A stretch of 12,731 nt of DNA from contig CAMDGJ010000062.1 of NCBI GenBank assembly GCA_945897545.1, forward strand, positions 1 through 12,731, read 5' to 3'. The position numbers and the translations under genes were made by a program. Every line of letters begins with the position of its first letter. The first letter of the stretch is position 1. Positions 7,629 through 12,731 of the stretch are shown one piece after another. Source of the DNA: Flavobacterium psychrophilum (lineage in GTDB: Bacteria > Bacteroidota > Bacteroidia > Flavobacteriales > Flavobacteriaceae). The notes below the pieces were generated by a model. That model was not told the DNA's origin, did not search any database, and saw nothing but the letters and a program-made list of their open reading frames with translations.

Positions 7629-8384
7629 ATGGCAAGGCAAAAAGGCATAATTAAGTTGAAAGGTACTATCGGAGATATTACTTTTTACAAAACACAGGAC
7701 GGGCATTTAGCTCGTGAAAAAGGCGGAATTGACGCCAGCAGAATCAAGAATGATCCTGCGTTCCAAAGAACACGTGAGAACGGTTCCGAGTTTGGTAGAG
7801 CAGGTAAGGCCGGGAAGATTTTGAGAACTTCCTTGAGAGCTTTACTCATCAATACTGCTGATGGTAGAATGGTGAGTAGATTGACTCAAAAAATGGTTGA
7901 GGTAATTCAGGCAGACGTGACCAGCGTGAGAGGGTTACGAAATGTAATTGATGGTGAAGCAGAATTGCTTGCCGGCTTTGAATTCAACATCAGAGGGAAA
8001 CTGGGCACCAGTTTGTTTGCTCCATTTGTGGGAGCAATTGACCGTGTTACTGGTGAAATCACTGTTGATCTGGATCCGTTTGTTCCGGCAAATATGATAG
8101 CTGCACCGAGTGGAACCACTCACTTTAAAATCATATCTGCAGGAGCAGAAATTGATTTTGAAACAGAAACTTTCGTTGAAGCTCATTCTGAAACTGCAAT
8201 CCTTCCGTGGGATGCTGTGGCTACTGTTGCCATCAACCAAGTGAATGCAGTCACTCCAGCAAGCACAAAACCATTGTTTTTGGCTTTGGGAGTTGAGTTT
8301 TACCAAGAAGTTAATGGACAAATGTACCCATTGAAAAATGGTGCTTACAACCCATTGGCATTGGTTCAAGTGAGCGGATTGTAG
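7629..8384 (+). CDS. Uncharacterised 251-residue DUF6266-like protein
   Basis: No known function; I recall close relatives in Flavobacterium next to DUF5675 genes. The start is Gly-rich (MARQKGIIKLKGTIGDITFY), followed by HLAREKGG (about 26-33) and a basic FQRTRENGSEF-GRAGKAGKILRTSLR stretch (45-70). Then comes a long region that looks beta-rich and ends LVQVSGL. The order G-rich motif, short strand pair, R-x-K, then Q..R...F parallels the N-terminus of the DUF6266 protein at 6081, which suggests distant homology. There is no signal peptide or membrane segment. The ATG follows an A-rich leader. It is the first gene of a tight operon, with the next ATG one base after its stop. The four-gene operon appears more GC-rich than the helicase operon. 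It could be a structural protein of phage origin; unproven. Confidence 0.85.
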   Translation: MARQKGIIKLKGTIGDITFYKTQDGHLAREKGGIDASRIKNDPAFQRTRENGSEFGRAGKAGKILRTSLRALLINTADGRMVSRLTQKMVEVIQADVTSVRGLRNVIDGEAELLAGFEFNIRGKLGTSLFAPFVGAIDRVTGEITVDLDPFVPANMIAAPSGTTHFKIISAGAEIDFETETFVEAHSETAILPWDAVATVAINQVNAVTPASTKPLFLALGVEFYQEVNGQMYPLKNGAYNPLALVQVSGL

Positions 8385-8385
8385 G

Positions 8386-8796
8386 ATGGTTCTGGTGTTG
8401 ACAAGGACTTATTTTCCCGAGGGAACGCAAGGGGTTTTAGAATGGAACGGCACAATAGTTTGTTATACCATCGAATTGCCCTGGTTGGGAAACCAAAAGC
8501 GTATTTCTTGCATTCCTGAGGGAGAATATATCTTACAGAAGCGGTTTAGCCCCAAATTCAAATGGCACTTGCATTTGATGAATGTTCCGGGACGAGATTT
8601 GATTTTAATCCATCCCGCCAATGACGCCAAGAAAGAGTTATTGGGCTGCATTGCGACTGTAACCAAACACACTGGAATTGGAAAAGGCAGTAATTCCCGA
8701 AAAGCGTTGGAAAAACTGAAAACGTTAGTTTATACCGTTTTTGATAGAAATGAAGAAGTTAAAATAAATATCCAGTCTAAAAAAGAGATCGTATGA
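8386..8796 (+). CDS. DUF5675 family protein
   Basis: 136 residues. The family is recognised from TRTYFPEGTQGVLEW (6-20), CYTIELPW (26-33), SCIPEGEY (41-48), the VPGRDLILIHPAND block (67-80) and GCIA (87-90). His76 and Cys88 in H-x11-C spacing recall the active-site layout of YkuD-type L,D-transpeptidases. That likeness is my inference, and the family has no proven activity. DUF5675 proteins are common in phages and phage-like islands. No signal peptide is present, so wall access would need another route, for example the two small membrane proteins that follow. The gene starts one base after the upstream stop and overlaps the next gene by four bases (ATGA). The last ~35 residues are basic and look family-specific. 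Confidence 0.85.
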   Translation: MVLVLTRTYFPEGTQGVLEWNGTIVCYTIELPWLGNQKRISCIPEGEYILQKRFSPKFKWHLHLMNVPGRDLILIHPANDAKKELLGCIATVTKHTGIGKGSNSRKALEKLKTLVYTVFDRNEEVKINIQSKKEIV

Positions 8797-9026
8797 AAAT
8801 AGTAGAAAGAATAAAAGCACCTACACCCAAGTTTTTCAAGATTTTGAGAAGTGTTGGTTTGGCTTTGTTGGCCATCAGTGGAACAATTGTGGCAGCACCT
8901 ATTGTTTTGCCCGTAACGGTGATAACTGTTGCTGGTTATATGGCGGTGGTTGGTGGAGTTATCTCTGCGGTGAGTCAAATGACTGTTGCAGAGGTGAACC
9001 TAAATAAACCGAGAGATGGAGACTAA
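8793..9026 (+). CDS. Small holin-like membrane protein
   Basis: 77 residues. A basic N-terminus (MKIVERIKAPTPKFFKILR) precedes one long hydrophobic stretch (about 20-62) with a Pro at its middle, consistent with a two-helix hairpin, and a short charged tail (NLNKPRDGD). It overlaps the DUF5675 gene by four bases and the next gene by eleven, so all are probably one translationally coupled unit. Size and topology fit a phage holin or a small membrane anchor; no family is recognised. Confidence 0.75.
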   Translation: MKIVERIKAPTPKFFKILRSVGLALLAISGTIVAAPIVLPVTVITVAGYMAVVGGVISAVSQMTVAEVNLNKPRDGD

Positions 9027-9192
9027 TATTTCTCTCCGAACTGGAACCGTATCAGGAACATTTTTGAGCATTTTGCCCAATATTCTTTCGGAAGATATTG
9101 CAAAAACAATTATCTTAGCGGTCGTGGGAGCCACTGCCAGTTTTTTGGTTTCGCTCCTTTTAAAATGGTTGACAAAATCTAAAAATAAATAG
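9016..9192 (+). CDS. 58-residue single-pass membrane protein
   Basis: The ATG at 9016 lies inside the previous gene in another frame, and the frame runs 58 codons to TAG. The protein starts METNISLRTG and has one clear membrane segment (about 31-50, IILAVVGATASFLVSLLL) followed by KWLTKSKNK, a positively charged end that suggests an inside C-terminus. The terminator region begins immediately after it, which supports it as the true last gene. With the preceding gene it forms a pair of small membrane proteins, as in holin/antiholin or holin/spanin arrangements. The function is inferred only from size and position. Confidence 0.7.
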   Translation: METNISLRTGTVSGTFLSILPNILSEDIAKTIILAVVGATASFLVSLLLKWLTKSKNK

Positions 9193-9223
9193 TCCGGTTA
9201 TGATTGGTAACCTTTTCCGGACT
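9191..9223. terminator. Hairpin at the end of the four-gene operon
   Basis: AGTCCGG (9191-9197) and CCGGACT (9217-9223) are perfect inverted copies around a 19-base loop, starting at the last base pair of the TAG. No T run follows, so it may be a processing or pausing site that works with the next hairpin. Confidence 0.45.
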
Positions 9224-9231
9224 ACCTAAGG

Positions 9232-9265
9232 AAGCCTAGTCGAAAGACCAGGCTTTCTTGTTTTT
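9232..9265 (+). terminator. Terminator with GAAA tetraloop
   Basis: AAGCCT (9232-9237) pairs with AGGCTT (9250-9255). After one A/C mismatch, GTC-GAAA-GAC continues the stem to a GNRA loop. TCTTGTTTTT follows. It ends the plus-strand operon where it meets the minus-strand genes. Confidence 0.75.
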
Positions 9266-9276
9266 ATATTAGTTTA

Positions 9277-9297
9277 AAAATATTCAAGGTCACTTCT
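9277..9297. repeat. 21-bp direct repeat, copy 1
   Basis: AAAATATTCAAGGTCACTTC plus T, identical to 10146-10166. On the minus strand it encodes the tail EVTLNIF in frame with KLI and a stop at 9264-9266. It is therefore probably the original 3' end of the 59-residue gene, now separated from it by 869 bp. Confidence 0.85.
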
Positions 9298-9355
9298 ATG
9301 ATAATGTATCATATAATCAATTGTAATTTTAGTATTCGATGCAGTTGTTCTTCAT

Positions 9356-10045
9356 CTAATAAAAAACTCTATCCTTGCCAAGCATATCTTTTACATTCTT
9401 TACGTGTCGATCTTGGACTTCTTTTTTCTCCCCATTTTTTACAGCTTCTTTTAATACTCGAGCCACATCTCTTTTGTTAGAATAATTAGCTGGTTCATTT
9501 TCAAATATTATTTTATTGAAAACCTCCAAAACTCTATTTGATTTTACTAGAAAAGTTCCATTGGGAATAAAATCAACTTCTTTAAAAACGCAATCTCCAT
9601 AAAAAACTACTACTGAATAGAAAGGAATATGATAAAATTGGTTGAGTTGTCTTTTTTAATCATCTATATGTTTATTGTTTTGCAAAATAGGATTATAAAA
9701 TCGATATTTTATTTTACCGAATGCGAGTACCTGAGTCCAATTCGTATTAAATCCTGAACCAAAAATCCAACCTTTGTAATTCTTAACCTCAAATACAATA
9801 ATACCTACCTTCGTAGCAACTACCAAATCAATTTGAGAGTAAAAACCATAATATCTTTTAACATAGAGATCGTGAAAAATAGTTTGTTCTGATATTCCAG
9901 ATTTTAGAAGTTTCAAAACCAGATTTCTTTCTGTCTTTGTGCCTCTATTTGAATTTGTAACGGTTTTTAATAATTTGTGATCCTTGTATTTTATAAAGAT
10001 AACAAGGAAGGCTATGAGGAGAAGTATTCCAAAAGCAAAAATCAT
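9356..10045 (-). pseudogene. NERD-domain (nuclease-related) membrane-anchored protein, in-frame stop
   Basis: The NERD family is predicted to be a PD-(D/E)xK-like nuclease fold. The N-terminal helix (residues 2-18) should anchor it in the membrane. Then come RGTKTERN (Glu39), the QID-x12-EVK core (Asp73, Glu86, Lys88), NYKGW (89-93), a W near 103 and NPILQNNKH (118-126). Codon 130 is TAA (9656-9658) where a Leu codon (TTA or CTA) would fit. The same frame then stays open for 99 more codons (KRQLNQFYHIPFYSVVVFYGD and onward) to TAG at 9356-9358, so the full product would have been about 229 residues. A single T-to-A change explains the break. The 129-residue piece keeps the catalytic core, so partial activity is possible. 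It lies wholly between the 21-bp direct repeats. Alternatives are a sequencing error or stop readthrough. Confidence 0.8.
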
Positions 10046-10104
10046 AAATTCTTCTTAGTTTTTTTCAACTTGTTGCTCAGGTTTATTTAAAGCCTAAACT
10101 CTTT

Positions 10105-10112
10105 CAAATATA
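10105..10112 (-). promoter_or_regulatory. Possible -7 box for the NERD gene
   Basis: TATATTTG on the minus strand fits TAnnTTTG and lies about 60 bases before the NERD start codon. No TTG at the usual distance is evident, so this is weak. If real, the inserted segment carries its own promoter. Confidence 0.3.
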
Positions 10113-10132
10113 CATAATTATAAGATTTACTT

Positions 10133-10312
10133 TTAGATTTCCTCGAAAATATTCAAGGTCACTTCTTCGATGACCACTTTGGAATTGGAGCAATACAGTC
10201 CGTTGTATTTTGCGCAGTCGATTGCTTTTGGTCGGCTGTCAAATATTCCGAAAAAGACTCTTGAAATTTTGCTTTTCCACAAATCGGTTTGGTATAGGAT
10301 GAACAGTTTCAT
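10133..10312 (-). CDS. 59-residue conserved small protein
   Basis: The frame from ATG (10310-10312) to TAA (10133-10135) encodes MKLFILYQTDLWKSKISRVF, then FGIFDSRPKAID and a C-terminal KVVIEEVTLNIFEEI. I recall similar short proteins in Flavobacterium, but with no function. It looks like a small alpha/beta fold, with a starting strand, a helix after DSRPKAID, and a closing strand. It begins 26 bases after the DUF6943 gene ends, so the two form an operon. Its last codons lie in the 21-bp direct repeat. The alternative tail KLI lies 869 bp downstream, and here the insert supplies EEI instead. Confidence 0.7.
   Translation of the reverse strand: MKLFILYQTDLWKSKISRVFFGIFDSRPKAIDCAKYNGLYCSNSKVVIEEVTLNIFEEI
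10146..10166. repeat. 21-bp direct repeat, copy 2
   Basis: Identical to 9277-9297. It covers the EEVTLNIF codons of the 59-residue gene. The two copies bracket the NERD gene and look like an attachment core or a long target duplication. Confidence 0.85.
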
Positions 10313-10338
10313 AGTGTTGATAATTAGATTAATAAATA

Positions 10339-10761
10339 TTATTTCCTGCAGTAGCGGTTTAGTATGGCTCTACGCATTTCGTTGATAAGTATAATGTTTT
10401 TATGCAATTGATCCTCTTTCTGTTCCAGTAACCTCAACGCCTGGACTTGTTTCTGGTGCAGCTCGTGTTCTTGTATCATTTCATTCACTTTACAATCAAA
10501 ATCTTTCTTGAAATCATTGATTCGCAAAAATGGGATTACGGATCCGATTAAAAATTGGTGCCAAAAGTTGGATTTCCAAAGGCTGTATGCAAGCCAGTAG
10601 ACCGTTTCGGCATCCTTTTCGTCTGGACAGCTGATTACGAAGCTGTTGGTAAAGGGTTCTTTTTGGGGCTTTCCACTATTCATTCCTTTGTTGAGGATAA
10701 AGATTTGGCTTCCCTTGTAGGTAGTGTCTTTTTGGTGTGTCTTGATGATGAAATTCGGCAT
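10339..10761 (-). CDS. DUF6943 family protein
   Basis: 140 residues, recognised as DUF6943-like from MPNFIIKTHQ, the FILNKGMNSGKP stretch (about 21-32), NSFVISCP (39-46), YWLAYSLWKSNFWHQFLIGSVIPFL (55-79) and a C-terminal coiled-coil-like region rich in Gln, Glu and Lys (about 88-125). The family is known from Flavobacteriia, often in accessory regions; its function is unknown. There is no signal peptide. It is the first gene of the minus-strand block, followed by the 59-residue gene. Its start lies about 30 bases from the polypurine tract that begins the right inverted-repeat arm, so any promoter must be in or near the arm; I see no clear box. Confidence 0.78.
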   Translation of the reverse strand: MPNFIIKTHQKDTTYKGSQIFILNKGMNSGKPQKEPFTNSFVISCPDEKDAETVYWLAYSLWKSNFWHQFLIGSVIPFLRINDFKKDFDCKVNEMIQEHELHQKQVQALRLLEQKEDQLHKNIILINEMRRAILNRYCRK

Positions 10762-11091
10762 AGTGTGGTTGGTTTAAAAAATTCAACTTTATTTTTTTGA
10801 AAAGAAAAAAGAGAAAAAAAGAAAGCCACTATAAAAGCAGAAATGACGAACGGGAATGGAGGGAGGAACGACCGACTGGAAGTGAGGAATGGATGCTAAA
10901 TTTGCTGGATTTTTTTCTCTTTCTTTTTAAGAAAATGCACTATAGTTGTCGTGAAGGATTTTAACACCCCCAAGCACCGCAAGGAATGGAGCTAAAATGA
11001 AGCGTTAGCGGAATTATAGCGAAATGAATGAGGAGCGCAGTGGCGGGGTTGCGGCAATCGAACAGCCACGCTAGACCGAGAACGGAACGAA

Positions 11092-11105
11092 CCCGCCGTG
11101 GCGGG
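11092..11105. repeat. REP-like palindrome CCCGCCGTGGCGGG, copy 1
   Basis: 14-bp GC-rich palindrome with a short central mismatch, absent at the matching place in the left arm. An identical copy is at 11159-11172. Confidence 0.65.
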
Positions 11106-11158
11106 GGAGTAGAGAGAAGGAATAGCAGCGTGAAACGGCGGGGAAAAAACTTAAGACA

Positions 11159-11172
11159 CCCGCCGTGGCGGG
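11159..11172. repeat. REP-like palindrome CCCGCCGTGGCGGG, copy 2
   Basis: Exact second copy of 11092-11105, in the same orientation, 67 bp further on. It too is missing from the left arm. Confidence 0.65.
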
Positions 11173-11497
11173 GTACCTTGATTTAGGGCAAAGCGACCTC
11201 ATCTAAGTAATTTGATACAAGTGATTTGTAAATATCAACTAAGAGTTTCTTAAAAATATATTGAGGGAAGCGGCGCCAACCCCGATGGCTGTGCGAAGGA
11301 GCAACCGCTGAAAACACTGAGGGCGGCAGACATAATACGGCTGGAATGCAGTGAAATGAATGAGAGAGCTTTCAGCGGAATGAAATGGAGCGTTAAGCGA
11401 ACGAATGACTGTAACGAAATGAAGCGGTATTGTGGATGCATAAGCCCGACCGAACGCAGGAAGAGACCGTGTGAAGATGAGGAACAAACAGCGGAAA

Positions 11498-11541
11498 AAT
11501 AAGGTTGTCCCGCCTTTGGCTGGACTGCCTTATTTTTTTGT
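11498..11541. terminator. Strong hairpin with T run, right arm
   Basis: AATAAGG (11498-11504) pairs with CCTTATT (11528-11534), and inside it GTCC-GCC (from 11507) pairs with GGC-GGAC (to 11525) around TTT. T7 follows on the plus strand and an A run precedes it, so termination in both directions is possible. The left arm has an unlike hairpin at the same place (5026-5047). The inner part also resembles the REP-like CCCGCC palindromes. Confidence 0.6.
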
Positions 11542-11567
11542 GCTGTGAAGTGTCTGTGGAATGGAGC

Positions 11568-11583
11568 CCCGCCTTTTTGCGGG
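11568..11583. repeat. REP-like hairpin, right arm
   Basis: CCCGC (11568-11572) and GCGGG (11579-11583) enclose CTTTTT. It is a fourth GC-rich palindrome of this arm, and the left arm lacks it. Confidence 0.5.
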
Positions 11584-11772
11584 ACGACTGGAACAGCCGA
11601 ACGGAACAAAGGGAACGACCGCAGTGAGACCGCTTGATTGCTAGTGCTGTTTGAATGGAGTGTTTTTTAATTTTTAAATAATTCAATTATGAGCAGTTAT
11701 TAGTATAGTTGATGTTTATAGTATTATGAAAACTTTTTTTTCTTAAAGCTACTATTATTTTAACTATTTAAA

Positions 11773-11802
11773 TTGTGTATTAGATAAAAATACTTATGTT
11801 TG
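11773..11802 (+). promoter_or_regulatory. moeA promoter
   Basis: TTG (11773-11775), a 19-base spacer and TATGTTTG (11795-11802) match the Bacteroidota promoter consensus exactly. It lies 36 bases before the moeA ATG. Confidence 0.75.
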
Positions 11803-11816
11803 CACTAAGTATTTTT
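11786..11816. promoter_or_regulatory. Candidate operator overlapping the moeA promoter
   Basis: AAAAATACTTA (11786-11796) and TAAGTATTTTT (11806-11816) are perfect 11-bp inverted copies separated by 9 bases, and they straddle the -7 box. This placement suits a dimeric regulator that blocks RNA polymerase. Which regulator binds is unknown. Confidence 0.55.
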
Positions 11817-11838
11817 ACTTATTTTTTAAAATAGTATT

Positions 11839-12731
11839 ATGATACAAGTTGAAGGAGCTTTATTGGTAGTTGAGCAACACTGTTTTAAAATGCCAACTGA
11901 AAAAATTAAATTGAGTAAATCAAATGGCTATATTTTGTCGGAAGCCATTTATTCTCCAATAAATATGCCTCCATTCAGACAGTCAGCTATGGATGGTTAT
12001 GCCTTTTCACATAGTAAATTAACAAAGTATGAGGTTGTAAGCACATCAAAAGCAGGAGATTTTTCAAAAATAAAACTAGATAAAAGTCAAGCAATAAGAA
12101 TATTCACAGGCGCTTTTATTCCTGACAGTCTTGATACTGTAGTAATGCAAGAACATACTTCAAGAAAAAATGATTTGCTGGAAATTACCAAAATACCTGC
12201 TCGTTTTGCCAATGTAAGAAATAAAGGAGAACAAGTAAAAGAAAACCAACTAGTACTCGAAAACAACACTCTTATTAATCCTGCTGCTATTGGTTTTCTG
12301 GCTTGTTTGGGCATAACGGAAATTACAGTTTATTCTAAGCCAAAAGTGGCTATTGTAGTTACTGGAAATGAATTGATAAAACCAGGAAAGAGATTGCCAA
12401 AAGGGAAAATTTTCGAAAGCAACTCCATTATGCTTGAATCTGCTTTGCAGGGCATTGGTATTAAAAAAGTAAAAACATTCAAGGTAAAAGATGAATTAAA
12501 AGCAACCAAAAGAATCTTAAAATCCTGTCTTGCCTCTTTTGACGTGGTGCTTGTTTCTGGCGGAATTTCGGTTGGGGATTATGATTTTGTCAAAGAAGCA
12601 CTTTTGTCAAATGGGGTCGAAGAATTGTTTTATAAAATCAATCAAAAACCAGGAAAACCCTTGTTTTTCGGCAAAAAAGACAACACAATTGTTTTTGCCT
12701 TGCCGGGAAATCCAGCTTCAACATTGACATG
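11839..12731 (+). CDS. moeA: Molybdopterin molybdenumtransferase MoeA, 3' end missing
   Basis: MoeA inserts molybdate into adenylylated molybdopterin, the last step of molybdenum cofactor synthesis, in the cytoplasm. The first 297 residues are visible of a family length near 390-410. They show PPFRQSAMDGYA (44-55), the FTGAFIP region (89-95), GEQV near 130, TGNELI (175-180), GKIFESNS (189-196), SGGISVGDYD (240-249, the MoCF catalytic motif), KPGKPL (270-275) and ALPGNPAS (287-294). All key motifs are intact. The ATG at 11839 has an AT-rich leader and a good promoter. It is a housekeeping gene, so the accessory material probably ends before it. Expression is likely controlled through the inverted repeat at the promoter. 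Other Mo-cofactor genes may follow outside the window. Confidence 0.95.
   Translation, partial: MIQVEGALLVVEQHCFKMPTEKIKLSKSNGYILSEAIYSPINMPPFRQSAMDGYAFSHSKLTKYEVVSTSKAGDFSKIKLDKSQAIRIFTGAFIPDSLDTVVMQEHTSRKNDLLEITKIPARFANVRNKGEQVKENQLVLENNTLINPAAIGFLACLGITEITVYSKPKVAIVVTGNELIKPGKRLPKGKIFESNSIMLESALQGIGIKKVKTFKVKDELKATKRILKSCLASFDVVLVSGGISVGDYDFVKEALLSNGVEELFYKINQKPGKPLFFGKKDNTIVFALPGNPASTLT

Larger units (their letters stand above)
10791..11657 (+). repeat. Right arm of the long imperfect inverted repeat pair
   Basis: Inverted copy of 4886-5780. The strongest match is about 10960-11655. Differences from the left arm are mainly insertions: four GC-rich palindromes (11092, 11159, 11498 and 11568) and an AT-rich block at about 11195-11262. 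The polypurine tract at 10797-10825 mirrors 5747-5776 and marks the inner edge. Minus-strand open frames here encode peptides partly like those of the left arm (MSAALS..FSGCSFAQPSGLAP), but indels shift the frames, so I regard them as non-coding. Gene-free apart from these repeats. moeA follows about 180 bases further on. Confidence 0.85.

Noticed and set aside
7935..8369. 144-codon minus-strand open frame inside the 251-residue gene
   Set aside because: Composition is unlike a protein (many Cys, His and Ser), and it lies wholly antisense to a well-supported gene.
10170..10385. Plus-strand open frame starting MTTLELEQYS
   Set aside because: It is antisense to the 59-residue gene, whose frame, spacing after the DUF6943 gene and repeat-encoded tail are more convincing.
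10555..10800. 81-codon plus-strand open frame
   Set aside because: It is antisense to the DUF6943 gene and has no signal of its own.
11092..11583. CRISPR array in the right arm
   Set aside because: The palindromes are unevenly spaced, differ in sequence and are few; there is no regular spacer pattern and no cas gene.
11239..11686. Three overlapping minus-strand open frames in the right arm
   Set aside because: They overlap each other in different frames, cross REP-like hairpins and show low-complexity composition; treated as chance frames in a repeat.

Overview
The window looks like chromosomal DNA from a member of the Bacteroidota, most likely Flavobacteriaceae (Flavobacterium-like). It is AT-rich, and two upstream regions carry the TTG-N19-22-TAnnTTTG promoter of that phylum. 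Leaders are A-rich without strong Shine-Dalgarno sites. Several proteins belong to families I know mainly from Flavobacteriia (DUF6266, DUF6943, DUF5675 types). No rRNA, complete tRNA, CRISPR array, transposase or integrase is visible.

Layout: (1) 1-4786, a very AT-rich plus-strand operon. It holds a phospholipase-D-like/superfamily 2 helicase that is already open at the left edge, a 302-residue protein I do not recognise, and a four-helix membrane protein whose start overlaps the previous stop. This is probably an anti-phage defence or other accessory locus. (2) About 4886-5780 and 10791-11657, two gene-free, comparatively GC-rich arms that are imperfect inverted copies of each other, about 870 bp each, with identical runs of up to 37 bp. 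(3) 5781-10790, about 5 kb between the arms. It contains a DUF6266 gene with its own promoter and terminator, a small minus-strand gene, and a tight four-gene plus-strand operon (251-residue DUF6266-like protein, DUF5675 protein, two small holin-like membrane proteins). After two hairpins, a minus-strand block holds a DUF6943 gene, a 59-residue gene and a NERD-domain gene broken by an in-frame stop. (4) 11658-12731, a core gene, moeA (molybdenum cofactor synthesis), running off the right edge behind a clear promoter that is overlapped by a perfect 11-bp inverted repeat.

Reading of the whole: the arm-cargo-arm unit looks like an accessory cassette between a defence-type operon and the housekeeping moeA gene. 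No recombinase is encoded, so the unit would have to be moved or inverted by factors in trans or by homologous recombination. The cargo operon joins two related proteins of unknown function with a wall-associated-looking DUF5675 protein and two short hydrophobic proteins, which resembles a phage-derived structural/lysis fragment; that reading is inference. A second mobility trace lies inside it: the NERD gene sits in an 869-bp segment bounded by a 21-bp direct repeat that re-creates the 3' end of the 59-residue gene.
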